Positions 37,050 to 46,446 of a stretch of 64,000 nt of DNA are shown here, piece after piece. Made by a program: the position numbers and the translations under genes. Below the pieces are notes generated by a model. It was not told the origin of the DNA. It searched no databases and saw only the letters and a program-made list of their open reading frames with translations. Each line of letters starts with the position of its first letter. Position 1 is the first letter of the stretch. The stretch comes from Photobacterium salinisoli (GTDB lineage Bacteria > Pseudomonadota > Gammaproteobacteria > Enterobacterales > Vibrionaceae): NCBI RefSeq assembly GCF_003614885.1, contig NZ_QZMS01000014.1, positions 1-64,000 of the forward strand, in the 5' to 3' direction.

Positions 37050-38879
37050 TCAGTCTCTGATTTGGTAGTGATAGCCGAGCCATTCTTTAAATTTCTTCAC
37101 CACATGCAGGCTATGTCGCAGGAGGTCGCGCTCCGCGCGGCTAAGTGTGGCCAGATCTAACAGATGATGCTGTCCGGCAGAGGCGGTGCCCGCAGGCAAG
37201 CTGAGCTGCTGGCGCAGCCTGAGCCGGATGAAGAGTTTCAGTGCCTCGCTCAGATTAGAAGCCGTACTGGGCTCCAGTACCTGGCGTTGCTCCAGCACGG
37301 TCAGACGGCGAAAAGTATTGGTCTCTGCCACATTGTGCTCAAGGGCCAGGGTTCTGATGCCGTGAACAATCGGGAAAATACCGCCCCGCTTGATGTCCGG
37401 GCCGCTTTTACCGCGTTTGATCTGGCCGAACAGGGTCAGGGGGACGCTGAACTTGAGTGCCGGGCGGGCAAAGGTCGCCAGCAGTAATTCCTGGCTGCTG
37501 AGCCGTTGATGAAGGTGATGTTTGACCGGGGCCAGCAGTTGCCGGTTACCCGCGATGGCCTGAGCATCTGCCAGGATAGCCAGCGTCATCATGGCGGCTT
37601 CATCGCCTTTATCGCAGCATGTCTGCAGGGTGTGCTGCCAGCCGGAGACACTCTTTACCCAGTCCGGATTATTGACCATGACCCGGCCCGGGCAGGGCGG
37701 ATAACCCAGCTGACACAGGGTGTCACTCAGTTGGGTCATCACGGTCTGGCATTCGGGCCAGTCGATGTTATCTGCCAGGATCAGGGCGTTATCTTGATCG
37801 GTTTTCAGAATTTGTTCGCCGCGGCCTTCCGAGCCCAGCACTAACAGGCAGCAGAGCGGCTGCCATCGTTCTGGCACCACCAGCTGAAAGGCTTTTTCAA
37901 TAATTTGTTCATTGATGCTGGCAATCAGCTCCATCAAAAAACGGGTATGAATGCCGTTGTTGAACAGTGTCTCCACCAGCGCCTGCTGGCTGTCTGCCGC
38001 CAGTGCCAGCTCCTGAATGCTGGTGGCGCGGGCAATCCGCAGTGCCAGCACATGGGAATGGGTGGAAAACAGACTCAGTACCTGGGTCATGTCCAGCATG
38101 CCAGCGATCGCATCACCCTGGGTGACCAGCACGCGTTTGACCTTGTGCCGGGTCATGCTGATCATGGCGTTAAACAGATACGCTCCCAATTCAATGCTGA
38201 TCACCGGCGAAGTGGCTATCTGGCCGACCGCCGTGCTGGGGGCCCGGTTATCCAGCATGACGGCATGCAGCAGATCGGTACGGGTGACAATACCAAACCT
38301 GTGACCGGCGTGCTCTGTCGTGTCATCCACAATGATGAAAGCCGCGTCGCAGTTGCTCTGGCGCATCCGGGTGGTGGCGGTCCGCAGATCCGTATCGGCT
38401 GGCAGGATCAGGCAGGGCTGGATATTGTCCTGGCGGACGCGGGTCAGAATGAACTCAGCCAGATTCTGTTGCTGATGAGCCTGTTCGAGCAATTGCTGGC
38501 GGGTGGCCAGATCGCTGTTGAAATAGGCCGCGAACGCCGGATTCTGCTGACACAAACCGGTAAATTGCGCCTGAGGGAGCAGATAGCAAAGTGTATCTTC
38601 TGTGGCCCGGTACTGATGGCGGCTGTGGCCGCTGAACTGGGCGCGCACATCAAAAAGGTCATCTGTGGTGTAGTGGGCAAAGTGCTCTTGCCGGTCTGCC
38701 GAGGTTTCTTCCACGCTGCCTTTGATAATAATATGCAGCGACTGGCAGGGATCGCCGGCCCGGATGATGACTTCACCGCTGCGAAAATACGCCACATCCA
38801 GTGCTTTGAGCAGAGTATCCTGCTGGCTGCTATCGAGCCGGTCAAAAGGGATCAGTGACGTATTAAAGGTGTCCGGCAT
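37050..38879 (-). CDS. cNMP-binding / CBS / DUF294 putative nucleotidyltransferase
   Basis: A 609-residue signalling-type protein with four parts. A cyclic-nucleotide-binding fold covers about 1-130 (FRSGEVIIRAGDPCQSLHIIIKG). A CBS pair lies at about 150-275. A DUF294 nucleotidyltransferase domain follows with LGSEGRGEQILKTDQDNAL near 350, whose GS and D-x-D residues match the nucleotidyltransferase fold. A DUF294 C-terminal helical domain completes it. Target and effector are unknown. It resembles proteins adjacent to acs/actP in other bacteria. Confidence 0.85.
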   Translation of the reverse strand: MPDTFNTSLIPFDRLDSSQQDTLLKALDVAYFRSGEVIIRAGDPCQSLHIIIKGSVEETSADRQEHFAHYTTDDLFDVRAQFSGHSRHQYRATEDTLCYLLPQAQFTGLCQQNPAFAAYFNSDLATRQQLLEQAHQQQNLAEFILTRVRQDNIQPCLILPADTDLRTATTRMRQSNCDAAFIIVDDTTEHAGHRFGIVTRTDLLHAVMLDNRAPSTAVGQIATSPVISIELGAYLFNAMISMTRHKVKRVLVTQGDAIAGMLDMTQVLSLFSTHSHVLALRIARATSIQELALAADSQQALVETLFNNGIHTRFLMELIASINEQIIEKAFQLVVPERWQPLCCLLVLGSEGRGEQILKTDQDNALILADNIDWPECQTVMTQLSDTLCQLGYPPCPGRVMVNNPDWVKSVSGWQHTLQTCCDKGDEAAMMTLAILADAQAIAGNRQLLAPVKHHLHQRLSSQELLLATFARPALKFSVPLTLFGQIKRGKSGPDIKRGGIFPIVHGIRTLALEHNVAETNTFRRLTVLEQRQVLEPSTASNLSEALKLFIRLRLRQQLSLPAGTASAGQHHLLDLATLSRAERDLLRHSLHVVKKFKEWLGYHYQIRD

Positions 38880-39133
38880 TGCTCTCTCTCTTTGTGGTGC
38901 TGACGCTGGTCACAGGGGGCGCACTGTGGTGACGATGAAACCTCTGCTAAGCAGTGTCGCCCAGTGCCCGCTTTTGCTCCAGCCGACTTTAGTCTAGGGG
39001 GACGGCAGACGACCGGTGTGCTGGCCAAGGCGGGAGAATGTGCGGGATCAAGAGGAATACCTTAGCGGTTGCCTTTCCTGCCATGTGCTCAGCAGGCATA
39101 ATGACGACCATTTTCATGCAGCAGGGTTTTGAG

Positions 39134-40306
39134 ATGTTAAGAAGTAGCCCGTTTGGCTGGACAGCCCAGTATATGTTTGGCTTTTATTTTAATTATGGCG
39201 TGTATCTGCCGTTTTGGGCCGTGTGGCTCAATTCGCTGGGTATAGCGGCCGGGGATATCGGGGTGTTACTGGGGCTTGGGCTGGGGGTGCGCTGTTTTGC
39301 CAATATGGTGCTGACACCCAGAGTGCATCAGGTTGAGCATCTGTTGCCGGCACTGCGCTGGCTGGCGGTACTCAGTTTGATCTGTTGCGTGTCTTTTGTC
39401 ATGACCAGCAGCAACCTGATAGCCCTGACGGTCGTGATTGTGCTGTTCAATATTCTTGTCGGTCCGGTGATCCCGCTGACAGACAGTCTGGCCAATTATT
39501 ACGCCAAACACGGGCATTTAGACTATGGTCGAACGCGGCTCTGGGGATCGATCGCTTTTATCGTCGGCTCAACCATAGCCGGTATGGCAGCGGCAGAGTT
39601 TGGCGCTGCAGTCATTCCCTGGGTGGCGGCTGGTGGCCTGGCTGTTGCCCTGTTATTGTCGTTGCGCCAGCCGACGGTATTACCAAGTGATGCTGCCGCA
39701 GTGCGCCAGCCCCGGCCTCCGCTACTGGGGATCCTGCGCGATAAACGGGTGATGCGTTTTCTGATCATTGTGGCCTTGCTGCAGGGCAGCCACGCAGCGT
39801 ATTACAGCTTCAGCGCCATGTACTGGAAGACGATCGGTTACAGCGAAGCGGTCAGCGGCTATTTGTGGAGCTTCAGTGTGATCGCTGAAATTGCGGTATT
39901 TGCACTCAGCAAGCGACTGTTTGCCGGCTGGAGTGTGGCGGCCATGTTCCGTCTGGCGGCAGCGGGGGTCTTGTTGCGCTGGGGGCTGACCGCGACCATG
40001 ACGGAATTGCCTATGCTGGTGCTGACGCAGGCGCTGCATGGCGTGACCTTTGCCGCGGCGCACCTGGCGGCGATCCGATATATTCAGCATGCGCAAAGTC
40101 ATCAGATGGTTGCCCTGCAGGCGCTCTACAATGCTTTGCCGCTGGGCGCTGTTATGGCGGCGCTGACCACCCTGAGTGGCTGGGGATACGGCTGGTGGGG
40201 AGCCGATGTGTTCTGGCTGATGGCCATCATGGGGCTGCCGGTTTTGCTGATGAAAATTGATGAATCGCCGCAGGCAGCACCGACAGAAGCGCAGGAAGTG
40301 CATTAA
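39134..40306 (+). CDS. MFS transporter (3-phenylpropionate transporter-like)
   Basis: About 390 residues with twelve hydrophobic segments, of the MFS_1-like/HcaT family. The N-terminus SPFGWTAQYMFGFYFNYGVY and the DYGRTRLWGSIAFIVGS loop (D-x-x-R-x-R/K-L-WGS-I) are family signatures. The start at ATG 39134 fits the family length; an open frame extends to 39038 without a good ribosome site. The substrate is unknown; an organic acid would suit the acetate locus, but this is inference. Confidence 0.78.
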   Translation: MLRSSPFGWTAQYMFGFYFNYGVYLPFWAVWLNSLGIAAGDIGVLLGLGLGVRCFANMVLTPRVHQVEHLLPALRWLAVLSLICCVSFVMTSSNLIALTVVIVLFNILVGPVIPLTDSLANYYAKHGHLDYGRTRLWGSIAFIVGSTIAGMAAAEFGAAVIPWVAAGGLAVALLLSLRQPTVLPSDAAAVRQPRPPLLGILRDKRVMRFLIIVALLQGSHAAYYSFSAMYWKTIGYSEAVSGYLWSFSVIAEIAVFALSKRLFAGWSVAAMFRLAAAGVLLRWGLTATMTELPMLVLTQALHGVTFAAAHLAAIRYIQHAQSHQMVALQALYNALPLGAVMAALTTLSGWGYGWWGADVFWLMAIMGLPVLLMKIDESPQAAPTEAQEVH

Positions 40307-40421
40307 GCAGAACGGGCTGGCGGGTGAGATGTGACCTGCCGGACGGATACTCACCCGGGAGTGAGGTACACTCGGCCCCAGGCACGGGGCCGAATCAGGG
40401 AATGTTATTCAGGGAGATCCT

Positions 40422-43400
40422 ATGGAGCAGGGATGGATAGTCGTGCCGGTATCGCTGGCCTATCTTGGGCTATTGTTTTTGATTGCCTGGTACGGCGATA
40501 AGCATGTCGGATGGATGTCCCGCTGGCGCCCCTGGATATACAGCCTGTCGATTGCGGTTTACTGTACTTCCTGGACGTTTTACGGCACTGTCGGTCAGGC
40601 CAGCCGGGATCTGTGGTCGTTTCTGCCGATATACCTGGCGCCCATTTTGGTCTTCACCTTTGGCTGGCGTATTTTTGCCCGCCTGATCCTGATCGCCAAG
40701 CGCGAACATATCACCTCGATTGCCGATTTCATCGCCGCGCGCTATGGCAAATCCCAGGGGCTGGCCGTACTGGTCACCCTGATTGCCGTCGCGGGGATTC
40801 TGCCCTATATCGCCCTGCAATTGCGGGGGATCACCATGGGGCTGGCCCAGGTGGCTCCTGATCTGACCCGTAACAGTATGCTCAATGACGGCGATATCGC
40901 CTGGCTGGTGACACTGGCGCTGGCCGCTTTTACTGTGTTGTTCGGCACCCGTCACCTGGATACTACGGAACATCATCGCGGCATGATGATGGCGGTGGCG
41001 TTCGAATCTTTGATCAAACTGGCGGCTTTTCTGGTGGTGGGGCTGTTTGTCATGCTGCTGTGGTGGGATGTCCCGGCGCTGGAACTGAGCCAGCTGGATA
41101 TGACTGTTCTGCCGTCCATGGATATCAATGCCGGCAGTTTTATTATCCATACCCTGCTGACCATGACGGCGATTATCTGTCTGCCGCGCCAGTTCCATAC
41201 CACCGTAGTTGAAAATACCCATGCGCCGGATCTGCATCTGGCACGCAGGGTATTTCCTGTCTATCTGCTGCTGATGGGGATATTTGTGGTGCCACTGGCG
41301 CTGGCCGGGAAGGTGCTACTGCCGGGGATCCCAGCGGATACCTATGTGATTAATCTGCCGCTGATGCAAGGTGCGGATACCATTGCCTTGCTGGCTTTTC
41401 TGGGCGGCACCTCGGCGGCCAGCGGCATGGTAATTGTCTCGACCATCGCACTGGCGATCATGGCATCCAACGATCTGGTGCTGCCTTTGTTACTGCGCCG
41501 GTTGCGGGTCTCGAGCCGTAACCATGCGGCGTTTTCCGGGCTGCTGCTCAATATCCGCCGAGGCCTGATTCTGCTGTTGCTGCTCGCATCCTGGGGCTTC
41601 CATGAAGTGCTGGATGAGATTGAGTCCCTGTCGGCAATAGGTTTGCTGTCCTTTGCCGCTATCGCCCAGTTCGCACCGGCTTTGCTGGGGGGGATTTACT
41701 GGCGCGAAGGCAACCGTAACGGTGTGTATGCCGGAATGCTGGGGGGCACAGCGCTGTGGGTGATCACTCTGATGAGCCAGACAGGCATGCTGGCCGGCAG
41801 TGCCGAGACCAATCTCTTGCTATGGCTGCTGACACCGCCTTCCCTGCCGGTACTGAGCGAGTTAACCACAGTAGACTGGGGCATGCTGATCAGCCTGACC
41901 ACAAACCTGCTGTTATACGTTCTGGTATCTATGGTGACCCGCTCATCGCTCACCGAGCGCCTGCAGGCCGCCACTTTTGTCGGCGCGCCTATGCCGGAGG
42001 CCGATGACGCCCGGCTGTACCAGGCCAGGGTGACAGTGTCTGAACTGGAACTGCTGGCGGCGCGGTTTGTCGGCCGCAAGCGGATGCGGCAGGCTTTTAC
42101 CCATTTTGCCCAGCAGCACCAGTTTAATTTCCTGCCCCAGCAGCAGGCGCCGGCCAGCCTGATCCGCCATACCGAGCGGGTACTGGCGGGGGTGTTCGGT
42201 GCGTCTTCGGCCCGCTTAGTGCTCACCTCTGCCTTGCAGGGGCGCAATATGCAGCTCGAAGAAGTGGCCACCATAGTGGATGAAGCCTCTGAACTGTTTG
42301 ATTTCAGTCGCGGATTACTGCAGGGCGCGATTGAACACATCAGTCAGGGGATCGCCGTGGTGGATAAACAGCTGCGGCTGGTGGCCTGGAACCAGCGTTA
42401 TCTGGAACTGTTTTCTTTCCCGCCCGGTTTGATTCAGGTCGGGCGGCCGATTGCTGATGTGATCCGCCATAACGCGCGTCTGGGTTTGTGCGGGCCGGGG
42501 GATCCTGAAGTCCATGTCGCCAAGCGGGTAAAGCACCTGCAGCACGGAACGGCGCATACCTCTTCCCGGATCCGGCCTGACGGCCGGGTGATTGAAGTAC
42601 AGGGCAATCCGATGCCGGGCGGCGGTTTCGTCATGAGCTTTACCGACATCACGGCATTTCGTCAGGCAGAGGAAGCGCTCAAAGAAGCCAATGAAAACCT
42701 GGAGGCCAGGGTGCGGCAGAGAACGCAGGAGCTGGAGCAGCTCAACCGCCGGCTGGTCTCAGCCACCCAGCATGCTGAGCAGCAGGCCCGTTCGAAAAGT
42801 CGCTTTCTGGCCGCCGTCAGCCATGATTTGATGCAGCCGCTCAATGCGGCTCGTCTGTTTTCCTCGTCTCTGTCTGAAGTGGCCAAGGATGAGGAAACGA
42901 TTAAGCTGGCGCACCATATTGAGAGCGCGCTGGGAGCTGCTGAGGATCTGATTGGTGATCTGCTCGATGTGTCGCGCCTTGAGGCCGGTAAGCTGCAGGT
43001 GAATGTGCATGTGTTCCCGCTCAGCGATGTGTTCAATAACCTCAATGCCGAGTTCAGCGCACTGGCCAGGCAGCAGGGCATCGATTTTTCCGTGGTGGAC
43101 AGCAAGGCGCTGGTGCATTCGGATCCTAAGCTGCTGCGCCGGGCGCTGCAAAATTTCCTGACCAACGCATTTCGCTATAACCCGGGCGGTAAAGTGCTGC
43201 TGGGAGTGCGGCGGGCTGGCAGCCAGCTGCGGATAGAAGTCTGGGATAACGGCCCCGGTATACCTCAAGAGAAGCAGGCCAACATTTTTGATGAATTCAC
43301 CCGCATTGACCGCGGTCGCGGTGATCATGGTCTCGGCCTCGGGCTGGCCATTGCCAGGGGGATCAGCCGGGTGATGGATCATCCGCTGTCACTGCGCTCC

Positions 43401-43883
43401 TGGCTGGGCGAAGGAACCGTATTCGCATTGTCAGTGCGTCGTGGACAGGCGATCCATTTGCCGCAAAGCAAACCGGAGGCGGCACCGGAGCAGCCGTTAC
43501 CCTTGTCCGGGACCCGGGTGCTCTGTGTCGATAACGAGAAAGACATACTGACAGGGATGGACAGTTTGCTGAGCCGCTGGGGCTGCGACATCCGGCTGGC
43601 GGAATCTGTGTCGGGCGCGCTGGCCCAGTGTGACGATGGCTGGGTGCCAGATGTTATTTTCAGTGATTATCATCTGACCGAGCTGGAAACCGGTCTGGAT
43701 GTGCTGATCGAGTGTGAAGCTAAGCTGGGGCAGGTGTTCAAAGGTGTGATCATCAGTGCCGACAGGCTGCCGGAAACGCAGCAGACGATCCGCAGCAAAG
43801 GGTTTGCCTTTATCAGCAAGCCGGTGAAGCCGCTGAAACTGCGCTCTTTGCTGAATCAGTACGCGCAGGCAAGGATCAGTTAG
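40422..43883 (+). CDS. crbS: SSS-fused hybrid sensor histidine kinase (CrbS-like)
   Basis: A 1153-residue hybrid kinase. The N-terminal half (about 1-500) is a sodium/solute symporter-like membrane domain with 12-13 helices. A linker and PAS-type domain follow (about 620-745), then a histidine kinase with SHDLMQPLNAAR carrying phospho-His801, an ATPase domain (NAFRYNPGG, DNGPGIP, GLGLGLAIARG), and a C-terminal receiver with phospho-Asp1082 in FSDYH. The architecture and the acs/actP context match CrbS, which with CrbR activates acs in Vibrio cholerae. The symporter-like part may sense acetate flux. Confidence 0.85.
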   Translation: MEQGWIVVPVSLAYLGLLFLIAWYGDKHVGWMSRWRPWIYSLSIAVYCTSWTFYGTVGQASRDLWSFLPIYLAPILVFTFGWRIFARLILIAKREHITSIADFIAARYGKSQGLAVLVTLIAVAGILPYIALQLRGITMGLAQVAPDLTRNSMLNDGDIAWLVTLALAAFTVLFGTRHLDTTEHHRGMMMAVAFESLIKLAAFLVVGLFVMLLWWDVPALELSQLDMTVLPSMDINAGSFIIHTLLTMTAIICLPRQFHTTVVENTHAPDLHLARRVFPVYLLLMGIFVVPLALAGKVLLPGIPADTYVINLPLMQGADTIALLAFLGGTSAASGMVIVSTIALAIMASNDLVLPLLLRRLRVSSRNHAAFSGLLLNIRRGLILLLLLASWGFHEVLDEIESLSAIGLLSFAAIAQFAPALLGGIYWREGNRNGVYAGMLGGTALWVITLMSQTGMLAGSAETNLLLWLLTPPSLPVLSELTTVDWGMLISLTTNLLLYVLVSMVTRSSLTERLQAATFVGAPMPEADDARLYQARVTVSELELLAARFVGRKRMRQAFTHFAQQHQFNFLPQQQAPASLIRHTERVLAGVFGASSARLVLTSALQGRNMQLEEVATIVDEASELFDFSRGLLQGAIEHISQGIAVVDKQLRLVAWNQRYLELFSFPPGLIQVGRPIADVIRHNARLGLCGPGDPEVHVAKRVKHLQHGTAHTSSRIRPDGRVIEVQGNPMPGGGFVMSFTDITAFRQAEEALKEANENLEARVRQRTQELEQLNRRLVSATQHAEQQARSKSRFLAAVSHDLMQPLNAARLFSSSLSEVAKDEETIKLAHHIESALGAAEDLIGDLLDVSRLEAGKLQVNVHVFPLSDVFNNLNAEFSALARQQGIDFSVVDSKALVHSDPKLLRRALQNFLTNAFRYNPGGKVLLGVRRAGSQLRIEVWDNGPGIPQEKQANIFDEFTRIDRGRGDHGLGLGLAIARGISRVMDHPLSLRSWLGEGTVFALSVRRGQAIHLPQSKPEAAPEQPLPLSGTRVLCVDNEKDILTGMDSLLSRWGCDIRLAESVSGALAQCDDGWVPDVIFSDYHLTELETGLDVLIECEAKLGQVFKGVIISADRLPETQQTIRSKGFAFISKPVKPLKLRSLLNQYAQARIS

Positions 43884-43970
43884 CGAAGACGCGCAGGCCC
43901 ATGCTGCTGTATACGTCACTGCCCCTTTGAAGCGGCGGGGAGAGGGAGACGCAACAGCTGCTCTGCGCGA

Positions 43971-43997
43971 AAAAAAACGGAGCCATCATGGCTCCGT
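43971..43997 (-). terminator. Terminator after actP
   Basis: ACGGAGCC (43977-43984) pairs with GGCTCCGT (43990-43997). On the minus strand it is followed by seven T (43977-43971 complement). It ends the yjcH-actP transcript. Confidence 0.88.
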
Positions 43998-44055
43998 CAG
44001 GGAGTGGGGTTTCCCCCGTTTTTGCTACTGAGTGTTGTTATTCTGTCGGTGTGCT

Positions 44056-45759
44056 CTAGTGGCTGTGAGCTGCACCAGACCCTTTCGGATAACGGATAGA
44101 CTCCACCAGCTCCTGCACATCTTCCGGCACTTCTGCGGTGAACTTGTTGACGACAATCGACACCACGAAGTTCACACACATACCCAGGGTACCGATACCT
44201 TCAGGGCTGATACCGAACCACCAGTTGTCCGGGGTGCTGGCCGCCGGGTTGATGAACTTGAAGTAAATGATGTAAGCCGCGGTGAACAGGATGCCGCTCA
44301 GCATACCGGCGATAGCGCCTTCTTTATTCATCTTCTTATAGAAGATGCCCATGATAATTGCCGGGAAGAAGGACGAGGCTGCCAGTCCGAAGGCGAAGGC
44401 GACCACCTGTGCGACAAAGCCCGGCGGGTTAATACCCAGGTATCCCGCACCGATAATCGCCAGTGCCGCACCGATCCGGGCCGCCCTCAGTTCCTGTTTA
44501 TCCGTCATATTGGGTTTGAAGCCTTTCTTGAGCAGGTCATGCGCCACCGAGGTGGAGATAACCAGCAGCAAACCGGCCGCCGTTGACAGTGCTGCCGCCA
44601 GGCCACCTGCCGCCAGCAGGGCAACAACCCAGTTTGGCAGCTTGGCCAGCTCAGGACTTGCCAGCACTATGATGTCACGGTTGATGTTCATCTCGTTACG
44701 CTCATCGCCAGAGTAGAACATTTTGCCGTCGCCATTCTTGTCTTCCCAGGCGACCAGGCCGGTTTTCTCCCAGTTGGTGACCCAGGTTGGCGCTTGTTCT
44801 GCGGCAACACCCTGCATGTCAGGACCGTTTAAGGTCTCAAACATGTTGATACGGGCAAATGCGGCCACAGCCGGTGCAGTGGTGTACAGAACGGCAATGA
44901 ACAGCAGTGCCCAGCCGGCAGAAATACGGGCATCTTTTACGCGTGGCACAGTGAAGAAACGGATGATGACGTGCGGCAGACCTGCGGTACCTACCATCAG
45001 AGCAGCTGTGATGAAGAACACATCCACCATGCTCTTGGAGCCGTCAATGTAGGAATTGAAGCCCAGTTCAGCACTCAGCCCTTCCAGCTTATCCATCAGA
45101 TACACATCTGAACCGCTGATGGTTGAGCCGAAACCGATTTGCGGAATCGCCGAACCGGTTACCATGATAGAGGTAAAGATGGCAGGCACCATAAAGGCGA
45201 AAATCAGTACGCAGTACTGTGCGACCTGTGTATAGGTTATGCCCTTCATGCCGCCCATCACCGCATAGAAGAACACGATCGCCATACCGATAATGATGCC
45301 GACATTAATGTCGACTTCCAGGAAGCGAGCGAATACCACGCCCACACCACGCATTTGTCCTGCTACATAGGTGAAAGAAACAAAGATGGCACAGAACACT
45401 GCGACCATACGGGCAGTGCGTGAGTAGTAACGGTCGCCGATAAAGTCCGGCACGGTAAACTTGCCGAATTTACGCAGGTAAGGAGCAAGGCACAGCGCCA
45501 GCAGAACATAGCCGCCGGTCCAGCCCATCAGGTACACACCGCCGTCATAGCCGGCGAACGAAATAATACCTGCCATAGAAATGAAGGATGCGGCAGACAT
45601 CCAGTCAGCAGCGGTCGCCATGCCGTTAGCGACAGGGTGGACACCACCGCCGGCGACGTAGAACTCGCTGGTTGACCCTGCGCGGGACCAGATAGCAATC
45701 CCGATGTAGAGTGCGAAAGACAGACCTACCAGTATGAAGGTCCAGGTTTGAATATCCAT
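44056..45759 (-). CDS. actP: Cation/acetate symporter ActP
   Basis: A 567-residue sodium:solute symporter with about 13 hydrophobic helices that imports acetate and similar short carboxylates. Family segments include AGSTSEFYVAGGGVHPVANGMA near the N-terminus and GGMKGITYTQVAQY. It is somewhat longer than E. coli ActP (549), with a loop near residues 330-350 that includes an EF-hand-like DKNGDGKM stretch. It follows yjcH by 14 bases in the usual yjcH-actP pair and supplies acetate for Acs. Confidence 0.94.
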   Translation of the reverse strand: MDIQTWTFILVGLSFALYIGIAIWSRAGSTSEFYVAGGGVHPVANGMATAADWMSAASFISMAGIISFAGYDGGVYLMGWTGGYVLLALCLAPYLRKFGKFTVPDFIGDRYYSRTARMVAVFCAIFVSFTYVAGQMRGVGVVFARFLEVDINVGIIIGMAIVFFYAVMGGMKGITYTQVAQYCVLIFAFMVPAIFTSIMVTGSAIPQIGFGSTISGSDVYLMDKLEGLSAELGFNSYIDGSKSMVDVFFITAALMVGTAGLPHVIIRFFTVPRVKDARISAGWALLFIAVLYTTAPAVAAFARINMFETLNGPDMQGVAAEQAPTWVTNWEKTGLVAWEDKNGDGKMFYSGDERNEMNINRDIIVLASPELAKLPNWVVALLAAGGLAAALSTAAGLLLVISTSVAHDLLKKGFKPNMTDKQELRAARIGAALAIIGAGYLGINPPGFVAQVVAFAFGLAASSFFPAIIMGIFYKKMNKEGAIAGMLSGILFTAAYIIYFKFINPAASTPDNWWFGISPEGIGTLGMCVNFVVSIVVNKFTAEVPEDVQELVESIRYPKGSGAAHSH

Positions 45760-45773
45760 GAGTGACTACTCCC

Positions 45774-46040
45774 TTAATCCTCGTGAACGTTGAATTTGCG
45801 GTCCAGCGCATTCATCTTGTAGACATAGACAAAAATCAGTGCAACAAAGATGTAAATGGAACCTTGCTGTGAAAACCAGAAGCCCAGCTTAAAGCCGCCC
45901 AGCTGAAACTGATTCAGGGCATCCACAAACAAAACACCTGCCCCGTATGACACGAGGAACCAGATGGCAAGCAAAGAACCCATAATGGTCAGGTTCTCCT
46001 TCCAATAGGCTTGCGCTTGCTCCTTGGATTCAAACGCCAT
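45774..46040 (-). CDS. yjcH: DUF485 membrane protein YjcH
   Basis: An 88-residue inner-membrane protein that accompanies actP in many bacteria; its precise role is unknown. From ATG 46040 it begins MAFESKEQAQAYWKENL. Two hydrophobic helices lie near residues 20-42 and 55-75. AAGGAG is seven bases before this start, which favours it over the ATG at 46067. A DUF485-actP pair is typical of acetate uptake loci. Confidence 0.9.
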   Translation of the reverse strand: MAFESKEQAQAYWKENLTIMGSLLAIWFLVSYGAGVLFVDALNQFQLGGFKLGFWFSQQGSIYIFVALIFVYVYKMNALDRKFNVHED

Positions 46041-46446
46041 GGTTATCTCCTTACTATGGTCAGTCATTTTCAGTTAAAAAAATGTTACGTGATGACAATA
46101 GCAAGCTTATTGAAGACGCACAGTGCAACTTTAGTCGGGCAAAAAACCATCAAATGTCAGCTAAATTTAGAAAGTTAGTGATATGACTCAAGAAAAAGGG
46201 GATGTTAAATTGCTGTTAAGTTAGCCAAAAGTATAAGGCGGGCCGCAGAGAAAAAATCAGGCTAAGGCGAGGGTGTCATTTCGAATATTAACGGGCGAAA
46301 CAGGGCTGGGTAAGCGTGAAACACTGGCCATGCCGGAAAATTGTTTACATATAGTTTTCTCAATGTCGCTGTATATTAGGGCAAAATACAGGAGCAGCCT
46401 GCTTTCTCAGCCGGTTGCTGAATCAATAATAATTTTTGGAGGATGA
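46041..46446. other. Divergent control region between yjcH-actP and the CvrA-type antiporter
   Basis: About 400 bases, AT-rich near yjcH. It must hold the actP promoter (minus) and the antiporter promoter (plus). TATATT (46372-46377) could be the plus -10; no matching -35 at normal spacing was found. No small coding frame with a ribosome site was seen, and no clear copy of the acs dyad. Confidence 0.35.
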
